A stretch of DNA of 64,000 nucleotides from Luteolibacter sp. Y139 (GCF_038066715.1 NZ_JBBUKT010000005.1:186001-250000); one strand, 5' to 3'; shown: positions 7,522 through 16,673, counted from the first letter of the stretch. Notes: a model not told the origin generated them from the sequence alone. Numbers and translations are program-made.

Positions 7522-10325
7522 TGCTCCGGTAGATCGATGGTGAAGATCTCGCGGCCGGTGTCCCAGCGCCAGGCGCTGAAGTAGAGTTGGCCGTTCATGA
7601 GCTTGAGGCCTTCGGGGTAGGAGTCGCCTGGGCCGATGTCGGTGACGAGGGCGGTGCCTTCGGGGGTGCCATCGCTGCGCCAGAGTTCCTGGAACTGGGT
7701 ATCGTCGCGGGCGGAGAAGTAGGCGGTGTTTCCGACGGCGAGGAAGTTGCGGGGCTGAAGGGGGAAGATGGTGCCGGGGGTGCGGAGTTCGCGGGTGCCG
7801 GCTTCGGTGCCATCGGTGACCCAGAGGCTGGGGCCGTATTCGCCCTGGGCGGTGTAGAAGACCTGCGAGCCGGCGAGGGTGTGGAGGCGGTCCCACATGT
7901 AGAGATCGACGAAGTGATGGTCGGATGTGGGGAGGGGAATGGCGTGGGTGCCGGTGGAGTCGTGGCGCCACCATTGGTAGCGGGACTCGGGGTGGGGTTC
8001 TTCCTGGGAGGGTGGACCTTGTTGCGCGGGGAAGATGGCGACGCCATTGCCGAGGTCGATGGCTGGCTTGATCGTATCGCGCCGGAAGATGGCGGCGGGA
8101 GTGACGGCGACGGTGCCGTTCGCAGTGCCATCGCTCTGCCAGAGGCGCTGTGAATCCCCGAGTCTAACAGAGAAGAGCAGCTTGCCAGCTGCGGCGGAGA
8201 GGCCGACGGCTTTTTCGCCGGTCTCGCCGTGCCACGTGTCCTTCAGCTTGATGGTGCCGGCGGCAGTGCCATCGCTGCGCCAGAGGGCGGTCTTGCCGTT
8301 TTCGTTCTCCAACGGAGTGAGGAAGTAGACGTGATCCTGGAAGACGACGAGTTCGCCGGATGCGGGGCCGGGCGTGGTGCCATCGGCGGCGACGATGCGT
8401 GAGGTGCCTGCGGGCGTGCCATCCGTCTTCCAGAGCTGGGCGGTGTCGCCAACGAGTGTGGAGTAGAACCAGGTGCCGCCTGCCTGGACGAAGTCCTTGG
8501 GGTCGCCGGCATTCGGGAGCTCGCTGTGATCGACGAGGAGGCGGGTGCCGCGCGGTGTGCCATCGGTGACCCAGAGTTGTTGGAGCCTGGTATTACTATA
8601 GGCGACGTAGGTGAAGAGGGCGCGGCGGCCGTCCGCGGTGAGTCCGCGGAAGAGGAGCGAGCTGCTGTCGTAGAGGTATTCCTTCGCCTTCCAGATGGAG
8701 CGCGGGCGGCTGCCATCGGGATTCATGCGCCAGAGCTCGTAGCCGTTTCCGGTATTGAGGAAGGCGAGGAGGCTGCCGTCTAACATTTCATACGGCTGCC
8801 GGTCGGGGCGTGGGGAGGCGAGTTCGGTGATGACGATGCCGTCCGCGCCGATCTTCTCGGGCTTGGTGAGCTGGATGGCGCGGGATGACTTGCCGCGCTG
8901 GAACCAGAGTGCGGTGCTGAAGTCGCCTTCCTTGCCATTGGCGAGGAAGAAGGTGCCTTTCTCCGTCCTGGTGACGGTGCCGGTGCGGGCACGGAGGTAG
9001 TGTCTGGCTGGGATGCCCTTCGCGGGGCGGGTGCTGGCGGGGTCGCCCTTGGTGCGCCAGAGCTCCAAGTCGGCGTTTTCGTTGTAGGTGGAGAAGTAGA
9101 GGAAGTCTTCTTCATCCCGCCATGCTTCATCAGGGAAGAGGCCGCCGAAGTAGGGGCCGGTGGGCAGTCGCGTGGTTCCCGATGCGGTGCCGTCGGTGCG
9201 GAAGAGTTCCTGGACGTAGGTGAAGTTGGAGTAGTCGAAGAACTCGGCGGTGAAGTAGAGGGAGCCGTGCCAGCGGGCGAACTCGATTTTGTTCACCAGG
9301 GTGCCTTCCTTGGGTGGGATCGGGATCTCACGGGTGCCGGCTGCGGTGCCATCGGTGACCCAGAGGTGGTGGTCGCTGTCATCATCGGTCTCGCTGAAGT
9401 AGAGGAGGCCATTCAACTCCGTGAAGTCGGAGAGATAAGAGCTGGACCAATCCATCTCCGGGGCGAGGCGGGTCATGGTGCCGCCTTCCATGGGGCAGAC
9501 CCAGAGGTCGGCGGTGCCGGATGCGGAGTGATAGGAGGAGAGGAAGAGCTTGCCGGCGGCGACGGCGTGTGGGTCGATTTCGCTGCCTTCGGGGATGGGA
9601 TCAAGGGGCAGCTTGGTGGTGCCGAGAAAGGTGCCATCGCTGCGCCAGAGTTCGTTGTTAGAGGCGGTGATGTAGGCCCATGGGCCGCTAGTGAAGGCGA
9701 TGAAGGGATCGGAGAAACGCGGGGTGCCTCCTTCGACGGGGGGATTCAGCGAGTGGGTGCCGACAGTGGTGCCATCGCTGAAGAAGAGTTCCTGGGTATG
9801 AGGGTCACCGCCCGGGTCGAAGTCGTGGAAGAAGAAGCCGTTCGGTGTGCCGGCGAGGAGGTTGACGGCGCGGGAGGGGCCGCGGGTTTTCGCGTCGTAG
9901 ACGAGGGTGGTGCCGGCGGCGGTGGCATCGGTGATCCAGATTTCATGGGCGTAGCTGTTGCCGCCGGCCTGGAGGGCGAGCCTGGTGGCGGGGCCTTCGC
10001 CGAAGAGGGTGGGATTACCGGCCGTCCATCCTGCGAGACCGGGGACCATGTCCTTCATGAGGCGTGTGCCGGCGGGGGTGCCATTGCTGGTCCAGAGCTC
10101 GTAGCCATGGGTGGGGGAGTCCATGGCGAAGATGACGCCCTGACCGAGCGGTTGGATCCACTGGATGGCGGAGCCGTAGCCGCCGGCCTCGTGGTTGGCG
10201 TCGATGACGAGGCGGGCGGTTTGCTCGGGCTTTTGCGCCTCTGCGGGCGCGGCGAGGGAGGTGAAGAGGAGCGAGGCGAGAAGCGCGGGGAGGGTGAGGG
10301 CGGGGCGTTTGAAGAGGGATGTCAT
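7518..10325 (-). CDS. ELWxxDGT repeat protein, paralogue 2
   Basis: A 935-residue exported repeat protein. The start at 10325 (M-T-S-L-F-K-R-P-A-L-T-L) is shared letter for letter with paralogue 3 and opens a signal peptide ending A-E-A-Q; the frame runs on upstream but is not conserved. Repeats such as E-L-W-R-S-D-G-T and E-L-F-F-S-D-G-T recur about every 50 residues, and the degenerate repeats (T-K-G-D-P-A-S-T, N-P-D-G-S-R-P-R) sit where they do in the paralogues. The sequence ends I-F-T-I-D-L-P-E-H. Its stop lies inside the tail of a repeat module. Function unknown; a beta-propeller-like surface protein is inferred. Confidence 0.9.
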   Translation of the reverse strand: MTSLFKRPALTLPALLASLLFTSLAAPAEAQKPEQTARLVIDANHEAGGYGSAIQWIQPLGQGVIFAMDSPTHGYELWTSNGTPAGTRLMKDMVPGLAGWTAGNPTLFGEGPATRLALQAGGNSYAHEIWITDATAAGTTLVYDAKTRGPSRAVNLLAGTPNGFFFHDFDPGGDPHTQELFFSDGTTVGTHSLNPPVEGGTPRFSDPFIAFTSGPWAYITASNNELWRSDGTFLGTTKLPLDPIPEGSEIDPHAVAAGKLFLSSYHSASGTADLWVCPMEGGTMTRLAPEMDWSSSYLSDFTELNGLLYFSETDDDSDHHLWVTDGTAAGTREIPIPPKEGTLVNKIEFARWHGSLYFTAEFFDYSNFTYVQELFRTDGTASGTTRLPTGPYFGGLFPDEAWRDEEDFLYFSTYNENADLELWRTKGDPASTRPAKGIPARHYLRARTGTVTRTEKGTFFLANGKEGDFSTALWFQRGKSSRAIQLTKPEKIGADGIVITELASPRPDRQPYEMLDGSLLAFLNTGNGYELWRMNPDGSRPRSIWKAKEYLYDSSSLLFRGLTADGRRALFTYVAYSNTRLQQLWVTDGTPRGTRLLVDHSELPNAGDPKDFVQAGGTWFYSTLVGDTAQLWKTDGTPAGTSRIVAADGTTPGPASGELVVFQDHVYFLTPLENENGKTALWRSDGTAAGTIKLKDTWHGETGEKAVGLSAAAGKLLFSVRLGDSQRLWQSDGTANGTVAVTPAAIFRRDTIKPAIDLGNGVAIFPAQQGPPSQEEPHPESRYQWWRHDSTGTHAIPLPTSDHHFVDLYMWDRLHTLAGSQVFYTAQGEYGPSLWVTDGTEAGTRELRTPGTIFPLQPRNFLAVGNTAYFSARDDTQFQELWRSDGTPEGTALVTDIGPGDSYPEGLKLMNGQLYFSAWRWDTGREIFTIDLPEH

Positions 10326-10383
10326 GGGTGGCGCGGATCTCGTTCTCTCGTGGGGGGCTGATCCGGGCGGCACGGGTTGTGAT

Positions 10384-10475
10384 GAGATAACTCGTGCGAG
10401 AGGCCCGGGGGAGCTTGGGGAGTGGAAGTTGAATCGGGAGTGGTGGCAAGCGCGGGTGTGTGAAAGAGCGGTGAA
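10384..10475 (-). promoter_or_regulatory. ELW-gene promoter module with PHO-box-like repeat, copy 2
   Basis: Read on the minus strand: two TTCAC units exactly 11 bp apart (10471-10475 and 10460-10464), TTGCCA (10444-10449), 16 bp, then a weak TTCCAC, and the near-palindrome GAGATAACTC (10384-10393) about 58 bp before the ATG. The order and spacing match copies 3 and 4. The TTCAC repeat resembles the 11-bp direct repeats bound by PhoP/PhoB-family regulators; this is inference. Confidence 0.6.
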
Positions 10476-10530
10476 TGGGGTGGGGTGAGATTGAATCGAA
10501 GCGGTGGTTTGTGGTGGATAGCGAGGAGGC

Positions 10531-10607
10531 GGGAGGACGCGGTGCTTTCGCTACGTTGTTATGGAGACGACTGCGTCGTCGCGTCGACGGAACGTCGACA
10601 CCCCTTA
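10531..10607. repeat. Repeat module, copy 3 (short)
   Basis: A degenerate GGAAGGAC-type hairpin (GGGAGGACGC...CTTTCGCTACG) is followed by ACGAC...GTCGT and the right hairpin GTCGACG-GAA-CGTCGAC (10581-10601) with the tail CCCCTTAAG. The middle CACGATGCGGC block seen in other copies is absent. It lies 3' of ELW paralogue 3. Confidence 0.75.
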
Positions 10608-10629
10608 AGGGGCGGGACGGCGATGGCCC

Positions 10630-13386
10630 TTAGGGCTGGGGCAGGTCGATGACGAAGAGCTCGTAGCCGATGTCTTCGCGGCGGGCGCCGAAGTAGAGTT
10701 TGCCGTCCATGGCCTTGAGGCCGAAGGGGGAGGAGTCGGCGGGGCCGGGGTCGATGTCGGCGACGAGGACGGTGCCGGTTTCGGTGCCGTCGCTGCGCCA
10801 GAGTTCGCGGCCGTAGGCGGGCTGGTAGACGGTGAAGTAGAGGAGGTTTCCGACGGCGAGCAGGTTTTCCGGGAGGTATCCGGAGGTGCCGAAGCTTTTG
10901 ACGAGGCGGGTGCCGTCTGAGGTGCCGTCGGTGAGCCAGAGCTGGTATTCGTAGTTATCGCCGTCCCCGGCGGTGGCGGAGTAGAAGAGGCGGTTGCCGA
11001 CGATGGCGTGGTTCTGCCAACCACTGTCCCACTGGGCAACCCTGGGGCCGGTGTGGGGGTCGCGGACGGGGCGGGTGCCGGTGATGGCATCGTGGCGCCA
11101 CCACTGGGTTTCCTGGTAATCGCGGGTGCCTTGGAAGATGGCGACGCCGCCGAGGTCGAGCGGTGGCTGGGTGCTGTAGGAGGCGAAGTACTGGAGGGGT
11201 AGTACTTGGACGGTGCCCTGAGCGGTGCCGTCGCTTTGCCAGAAATAGTGGTTGTTGCTCCAATCGGCGAAGAAGAGCAGGCGATCCCCGACGGCGGAGA
11301 GGTCCTTGGCATTCTGCAGCCCTGAGGGATCGGTGACGGGGACGGTGCCCGCGGCGGTGCCATCGCTGCGCCAGATGGAGGTGGCATTGTCCTCGCCGGT
11401 GGAGAGGAAGTGGAGCTGGCCGTGGAACTCGACGAGCTCGCCGGTGTCCGGAGTGGCGAAGTTGCCATCGGCGGTGACGATGCGGGAGGTGCCTGCGGGG
11501 GTGCCGTCGGTTTTCCAGAGGGCGGCGGGTTCGCCGTAGGTTTCACTGCTGAAGGTGAAGTACCAGATGCCGCCGGCTTTGACGAAGTCGGCGGGGTAGT
11601 TGTTGCCTGAGCCGACGAGGGCCTCGGCGAGGAGGCGGGTGCCTTGCCTGGTGCCATCGGTGGCCCAGACCTGGCTGCGGTCCGCGCCGGAGAAGGTGAA
11701 GACGGCGGTATCCCCGATAATGGCGCGGAAGCCGAACTCGCTATTGTTGTACGGTGCGAGCGGTGCCTCCGGTTTCCAGAGAGAGCGGGCGCGGGTGCCA
11801 TCGGGATTCATGCGCCAGAGCTCGTAGTGGCGGCCGGTATTGACGAAGGCGAGCAGGCTGCCGTCTAACATCTCGTAGGGCTGTGAGCCGAAGGGCGATC
11901 TAACAAAATTCGAGCCGACCACTTTTTCCGGGCGGGTGAGGCGGACGGCGCCGGACTTGCCGCGGGTGCGCCAGAGTGCTTCATCGTCCGAGCCCTGTTG
12001 GGTGATGACGAAGAGGCCGTTCTTGCCGACGGCGAGGATGGGAGCGGGGCCGCTGTAGCGCTCTTCCGGATTGAACCGGGGCAGCTTTGGCACGGGGACG
12101 GTGCTGGCGGTGTCGCCGCGGGTGCGCCATACTTCCCAGCCGACATCGGGGCTCTGGACCTGGAGGTAGAGGTGGGTGCCATCGTGGTGGGCATGATGGG
12201 GCTCCCACTGGGACGGGCTTCTATAGTAGTAGCCGGGCGGGAAGGTGATGACGTGGCTGGTGCCGGCGAGGGTGCCATCGGTTTTCCAGAGCTCGCTTCT
12301 ATCATCGCGCCATGTGGCGACATAGACGGCGCCATTCCATGGGGTGAGATCGCCGGTCAGCTGTGGCTCGCTGCCCTGATCCTGGAGCGGGAGGCGGCGG
12401 GTGCCCTCCGGGGTGCCATTGCTGGTCCATAGGCCGGGGCCGCTCCAGACGGGCGCGACGTGGAAGATGATGCGGTCTCCCAAGGGGACGATGTTCCAGA
12501 AGTCCTGATACTTGTCCCACTCCGCGGCGAGGAGTGTGAGCGGGCCGCCATCCATGGGGCAGCACCAGAGCTCGTGGGCGCCGGATTCGACGGTGATCGC
12601 GACGAAGAGGCGGCCGCCAGCGATGGCGGTGTGAGTGGGTGTGCCCTGGGTGATGGTGATGACGTTGGTAGTGCCGGCGGGGGTGCCATCGCTGCGCCAG
12701 ATCTCGTTCTTGTTCGCGATGAAGTAGTACCACTGGCCGCTTGTTAGATAGCCGGAGGGTGAGGTGAAGCGGGTGCGGGTTTCTCCTTCGAGGGGGTTGA
12801 GCGACCAGGTGCCGGCGGGGGTGCCATCGGTGAAGTGAAGCTCGTAGCGATCTTCATAGCTGGTACCGCCGCTTTCGAAGAAGACGCCGGTGGGGGTGCC
12901 TTTGACGGCGCGCGTGCGGTGGTCAAATCCCGAGCCGGAGGTTTCGAAGATGGGGAGGGTGCCTTGGCTGGTGCCATCGGTGACCCAGAGCCGGGTGGCG
13001 AAGGTGTCGGTATTGGAGGTGAAGGCGATCCTTGCGCCTTCGCTTGAACCGAAGGCGACGGGGTAGTCGGGAAAGGAGCTGTCGGGGCCGGGGAGGATGT
13101 CCTTGAGGAGCCTGGTGCCGGTGGGTGTGCCATTGCTGGTCCAGAGCTCGAGGCCGTGGTCGACGGAGAATTTCGCGAGGACGACGCTTTTCTGGAGGGG
13201 CATGACCCAGGAGATGGGCGGGCCGAGATCGTCCATGCCGCGGTTGATGTCGCGGATGAGGCGGGCGGTTTGTTCGGGCTCCTGCTCTTGGGCTTGCGCG
13301 AGTGTGGGTGCGGCGAGAGAGATGAAGGCGAGCGAGGCGAGAAGCGCGGGGAGGGTGAGGGCGGGGCGTTTGAAGAGGGATGTCAT
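10630..13386 (-). CDS. ELWxxDGT repeat protein, paralogue 3
   Basis: A 918-residue exported repeat protein. The start at 13386 shares the N-terminus M-T-S-L-F-K-R-P-A-L-T-L with paralogue 2, and the same sequence continues across the 5' flank (ATGGGTGGCGCGGATCTCG on the plus strand), so these two are the most recent duplicates. About 16 repeats of the E-L-W-R-S-D-G-T-x-x-G-T type follow; the last ends with E-L-F-V-I-D-L-P-Q-P. Predicted secreted or surface protein; the molecular role is unknown. Confidence 0.9.
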   Translation of the reverse strand: MTSLFKRPALTLPALLASLAFISLAAPTLAQAQEQEPEQTARLIRDINRGMDDLGPPISWVMPLQKSVVLAKFSVDHGLELWTSNGTPTGTRLLKDILPGPDSSFPDYPVAFGSSEGARIAFTSNTDTFATRLWVTDGTSQGTLPIFETSGSGFDHRTRAVKGTPTGVFFESGGTSYEDRYELHFTDGTPAGTWSLNPLEGETRTRFTSPSGYLTSGQWYYFIANKNEIWRSDGTPAGTTNVITITQGTPTHTAIAGGRLFVAITVESGAHELWCCPMDGGPLTLLAAEWDKYQDFWNIVPLGDRIIFHVAPVWSGPGLWTSNGTPEGTRRLPLQDQGSEPQLTGDLTPWNGAVYVATWRDDRSELWKTDGTLAGTSHVITFPPGYYYRSPSQWEPHHAHHDGTHLYLQVQSPDVGWEVWRTRGDTASTVPVPKLPRFNPEERYSGPAPILAVGKNGLFVITQQGSDDEALWRTRGKSGAVRLTRPEKVVGSNFVRSPFGSQPYEMLDGSLLAFVNTGRHYELWRMNPDGTRARSLWKPEAPLAPYNNSEFGFRAIIGDTAVFTFSGADRSQVWATDGTRQGTRLLAEALVGSGNNYPADFVKAGGIWYFTFSSETYGEPAALWKTDGTPAGTSRIVTADGNFATPDTGELVEFHGQLHFLSTGEDNATSIWRSDGTAAGTVPVTDPSGLQNAKDLSAVGDRLLFFADWSNNHYFWQSDGTAQGTVQVLPLQYFASYSTQPPLDLGGVAIFQGTRDYQETQWWRHDAITGTRPVRDPHTGPRVAQWDSGWQNHAIVGNRLFYSATAGDGDNYEYQLWLTDGTSDGTRLVKSFGTSGYLPENLLAVGNLLYFTVYQPAYGRELWRSDGTETGTVLVADIDPGPADSSPFGLKAMDGKLYFGARREDIGYELFVIDLPQP

Positions 13387-13449
13387 GGGTGGCGCGGATC
13401 TCGATCGCTCGGGTGTGGGGGCGCTGATCCGGACGGCACGGGTTGAGAT

Positions 13450-13540
13450 GAGTTAACTCGTGCGATGGCCCGGGGGAGCGTAGGGAGTGGTAGTGGGATC
13501 GGGGGTGAAGGCAAGCGTGGGGGTGTGAAAGATGGGTGAA
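13450..13540 (-). promoter_or_regulatory. ELW-gene promoter module with PHO-box-like repeat, copy 3
   Basis: On the minus strand: TTCAC at 13536-13540 and again at 13525-13529 (11-bp period), TTGCCT at 13509-13514, 16 bp, TACCAC as the -10 candidate, and the perfect 10-bp palindrome GAGTTAACTC at 13450-13459, 63 bp before the ATG. The palindrome falls downstream of the predicted start of transcription, where a repressor would sit. Confidence 0.6.
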
Positions 13541-13586
13541 TGGGGGTGGGGTGAGGGTGAATCGAGGCGGCGATTTGTTGCGGGAC

Positions 13587-13752
13587 GCGAGAAGCCGGAA
13601 GGACGCAGTCCTTCCGCTACGTTTGGTGGAGACGGATTGGGGGTCGCACGATGCGGCTTGTGGCCGCTCGTTGGCGACGGTCATGGACGCGCCGCTACAC
13701 GTTTATGTAGGCGACTGCGTCGTCGCGTCGACGGAACGTCGACACCCCTTAG
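13587..13752. repeat. Composite intergenic repeat module, copy 4 (full length)
   Basis: The most complete copy. GCGAGAAGCC plus the perfect hairpin GGAAGGACGCAGTCCTTCC (13597-13615), then CACGATGCGGC...GGCCGC and GACGGTCATGGACGCG, then ACGAC-like and GTCGACG-GAA-CGTCGAC hairpins (13725-13745) with the tail CCCCTTAG. It lies at the 3' end of ELW paralogue 4. Confidence 0.85.
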
Positions 13753-13791
13753 TGTTGGGGGAGGTCGACACCCCTTAGTGTTGGGGGAGGT
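13740..13791. repeat. 26-bp tandem duplication over the stop codon of ELW paralogue 4
   Basis: The unit beginning CGACACCCCTTAGTG and ending GGGGGAGGT occurs twice head to tail. It joins the repeat-module tail to the last codons (D-L-P-Q-H) of paralogue 4. The second copy carries the TAA in use (13775-13777); the first copy is now non-coding. Confidence 0.85.
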
Positions 13792-16537
13792 CGATGGAGA
13801 AGAGCTCGCGGCCGACGTCGCGGCGGGTGGCGGTGAAGTAGAGCTTGGTGCCGATGACCTTGAGGCCGGCGGGATGGGAGCTGGTGGAGCCGGGGGCGAT
13901 GTCTGCCATGAGGAGGGTGCCGTTTGCGGTGCCATCGCTGCGCCAGAGTTCGGTGCCGTGTTCTTCATCGTAGGCGGTGAAGTAGACATCGTAGCCGTAG
14001 GCGGTGAAGTTGTCGGGATAGGAGCTGAGGAGGTTATCGGCGGCGCGCAGGGTATCATTGCCGGCGCAGATGTCCTTCACGCGGCGGGTATTGGCGGCGG
14101 TGCCGTCGGTGGCCCAGAGTTCGGCATCGTTGTCCTGGATGCCGCAGTAGAAGAGCTGGGTGCCGGAGACGACGCGGCGTTGCGAGTAGGGCGCCCAGGG
14201 GAAGACGCTGCGGCCGGCGACGATGGGCTTGACCGGGATGATGGAGGAGTCGTCGCGACGCCAGAGATTCGATGGGTAGTTGGCTTCAAAGATGGCGAGG
14301 CCATTGAGATCGAGGGCGGGGGCGACGAGGTCGGTATCGCTGCTGCCGCCGAGTCCGACGGTGGGGCTGACGGGGACGGTGCCGATGGCGGTGCCATTGC
14401 TTTCCCAAAGGAACTGGGTGGGTCCGATGCGGGCATTGAAGAGGAGCTTGTGATCCACGACGGAGAGGCCTTGCGCGCCATCGTTGGAGCCGACGTACCA
14501 GTCATTCTTCAGGAGCACGGTGCCGACGGCGGTGCCATCGGTGCGCCAGAGGCCGGTCTTGCCATCGGCGGGGGTGCTGAGGAAGTAGACGATGCCGTTG
14601 AGGCTGACCATTTCCTGGGGATCCGGGTAGGGCGAGCTGCCACCGGTGGTGACGACCTTGACGGTGCCGGTCCTGGTGCCATCGGTCATCCACAAGGTGC
14701 CGACGGTGGTGACGCCGGCATCGATGACGGAGTAGAGGGTGAGATCGCCGGCTTTCGCGAAGTCGAGGGGGATGCCCTTGCCTTCGCCGGTGGAATGATC
14801 GTGGAGGAGCTTGGTGCCGGGCTTGGTGCCATCGGTGATCCAGAGCTCGCTGGCTTCGCGGGTGCCGCCATCGACGGTGAAGAGGGCGCCGGTGCCGGCG
14901 GTGTTGACGGCGATGCCGCGGAAGCCGACCTGAGGGGATTCGGCGTAGTTCTTGAGCGGGCGCTTCCAGATCGACTTCGACTTGCTGCCATCCGGATTCA
15001 TGCGCCAGAGCTCGAGGCCATCGCCGAGGTCGACAAAATCTAACAGGACGCCGTTCAGATCCTCATACGTCAGTGCATCCGGATGGTGGGCGGGGATGCT
15101 GGAGGCATTCGATGACTCGGGGCGGGTGAGGAGGAGGGTGCCGCCCTTGTCATTCTTCGCGCGGCAGAGGGCTTCCCGGGGTGTGCCCTGATTTGAGAGG
15201 AGGAAGACCGTGGAAGGCGTGGGCGCGATGGTGGGGCCGAGGGGGCCATTCTCAGAGAAACCGTAGGTGGGAAGGCCCTTCAGCTCGCGGGTGCTGGCGG
15301 CATCGCCGCGGGTGCGCCAGAGGTGATAGTCGCCGGCTTCATTGACCTGGAAGTAGAGGTCATTCGCGGAGGTCCACATGTCTTCGCCGAATGCATTCGA
15401 CTTGAAGGTCTTGAACGCGACGGTGCCGGCAGCGGTGCCATCGGTGCGCCAGACGGCGCCGCCGATGCCGGACTGGCCGGTGTGGGTGGTGAAATAGATG
15501 GCGCCCTGCCATTCGGTGAGGGTGGCGTAGATGTCCAAGGCCACGGGTCCATTTGCCCCGGGCATGGTGACGGGGATCTGGTGGGTGCCGGCGGCGGTGC
15601 CATCGGTGGCCCAGAGACGCGGGCCGGTCTCGCTGAGCATGGCGAAGACCAGTTTATCACCGAGCGGGATGCGCTGCATGAAGTAGCGCCAGGTGGTGCC
15701 ATCGGGTGGGCCGAGCTTGACCGGGGTGCCGCCTGCGGCGGGGCAGGTCCAGAGCTCGGTGAGGACGTTTGGCTGGACCTCGAGGAAGGCGTACAGATTC
15801 GCGCCGGCGACGGCGAGCCGCCCCGGTGGGGTGCCGGTGAAGGTGGTGATTTTCGTGGTGCCGGCGGTGGTGCCATCGCTGCGCCAGACTTCATTGTCAT
15901 TTGCGATGAAGTAGCACCATGAGCCGCTGGTGATGTAGCCCTTGGGCTTGGCGAACTTGGTGCGAACGCCGCTGACGATGGGATTGAGCGAGCGGGTGCC
16001 GGCCAGCGTGCCATCGCTGAAGAAGAGCTCGAAGCTATCGGGCGAGCCGGTGTAGGTGTGCTCTTCAATGAAGACGCCATTGGTGGTGCCGGCGCGGAGA
16101 TGGGTCTCGCCGGCCCAGCCGACGACGGTGCTTTCGCGGACCTGAGTGGTGCCGGCGGTGGTGCCATCGGTGATCCAGAGCTTGTCGCCGGTGGAGGTGC
16201 TGTTTGTTAGAAAGGCGATCCTGGTGCTGGCGCCGGTGCCGAAGGAGACGGGCTGCTCGGGAAAGGATCCGCTGGTGCCGATGACGATGTCTTTCAGGAG
16301 GTGGGTGCCGGCGGGTGTGCCATCGCTGATCCATGGCTCGGGGCCGGCATCGAGGGTGTCCTGCGTGAAGACGACGCGCTGGCCGAGTGGCAGGCACCAG
16401 GAGATGGCGGCGGTGAAGTCACCGGAGGAGCGGTTGGCGTCCTTGACGAGGTGCGCGGTTTGTTCCTGGGCGTGGGCGCTGGAGGTGATGAGAGCGAGGG
16501 CCGCGAGGGTGTGTCTGGCGCGTGTGGAGCGGATCAT
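13775..16537 (-). CDS. ELWxxDGT repeat protein, paralogue 4
   Basis: A 920-residue exported repeat protein. The ATG at 16537 opens a short signal peptide (M-I-R-S-T-R ... S-S-A-H-A-Q-E-Q-T). The repeats keep the paralogue order: E-P-W-I-S-D-G-T, K-L-W-I-T-D-G-T, E-L-F-F-S-D-G-T, E-V-W-R-S-D-G-T and so on, with the degenerate T-R-G-D-A-A-S-T and N-P-D-G-S-K-S-K units at the usual positions. The N-terminal repeat resembles paralogue 1 more than 2 and 3. The C-terminus ends I-D-L-P-Q-H inside a tandem duplication. Function unknown. Confidence 0.9.
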   Translation of the reverse strand: MIRSTRARHTLAALALITSSAHAQEQTAHLVKDANRSSGDFTAAISWCLPLGQRVVFTQDTLDAGPEPWISDGTPAGTHLLKDIVIGTSGSFPEQPVSFGTGASTRIAFLTNSTSTGDKLWITDGTTAGTTQVRESTVVGWAGETHLRAGTTNGVFIEEHTYTGSPDSFELFFSDGTLAGTRSLNPIVSGVRTKFAKPKGYITSGSWCYFIANDNEVWRSDGTTAGTTKITTFTGTPPGRLAVAGANLYAFLEVQPNVLTELWTCPAAGGTPVKLGPPDGTTWRYFMQRIPLGDKLVFAMLSETGPRLWATDGTAAGTHQIPVTMPGANGPVALDIYATLTEWQGAIYFTTHTGQSGIGGAVWRTDGTAAGTVAFKTFKSNAFGEDMWTSANDLYFQVNEAGDYHLWRTRGDAASTRELKGLPTYGFSENGPLGPTIAPTPSTVFLLSNQGTPREALCRAKNDKGGTLLLTRPESSNASSIPAHHPDALTYEDLNGVLLDFVDLGDGLELWRMNPDGSKSKSIWKRPLKNYAESPQVGFRGIAVNTAGTGALFTVDGGTREASELWITDGTKPGTKLLHDHSTGEGKGIPLDFAKAGDLTLYSVIDAGVTTVGTLWMTDGTRTGTVKVVTTGGSSPYPDPQEMVSLNGIVYFLSTPADGKTGLWRTDGTAVGTVLLKNDWYVGSNDGAQGLSVVDHKLLFNARIGPTQFLWESNGTAIGTVPVSPTVGLGGSSDTDLVAPALDLNGLAIFEANYPSNLWRRDDSSIIPVKPIVAGRSVFPWAPYSQRRVVSGTQLFYCGIQDNDAELWATDGTAANTRRVKDICAGNDTLRAADNLLSSYPDNFTAYGYDVYFTAYDEEHGTELWRSDGTANGTLLMADIAPGSTSSHPAGLKVIGTKLYFTATRRDVGRELFSIDLPQH

Positions 16538-16583
16538 GCGCGGAGGGGTTTTTGGGTTTGGGTGGCGATGGATGGAGATGAGA

Positions 16584-16673
16584 AAGTTAACTCGTGAGAT
16601 CGCCGGAATCGCGCGTGGACTGATAGAGTGCTGCGGGGGGAAGGCAAGTTTGTTCGTGTGAATGCTTTGTGAA
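16584..16673 (-). promoter_or_regulatory. ELW-gene promoter module with PHO-box-like repeat, copy 4
   Basis: The clearest copy. On the minus strand: TTCACAAAGCATTCACA (11-bp direct repeat, 16658-16673), TTGCCT (16642-16647), 16 bp, TATCAG (16620-16625), then AAGTTAACTC (16584-16593), 46 bp before the ATG. TTGCCT-N16-TATCAG is an acceptable sigma-70-type promoter. The arrangement is shared with copies 2 and 3 and with the orphan at 21090-21188. Confidence 0.65.

Noticed and set aside
9000..10361. Long plus-strand frame (453 codons) opposite ELW paralogue 2
   Set aside because: It mirrors the ELWxxDGT repeats in antisense and reads as low-complexity G-A-I-A/G-D-P units. Such shadows appear opposite all four paralogues (also 13532-15043).
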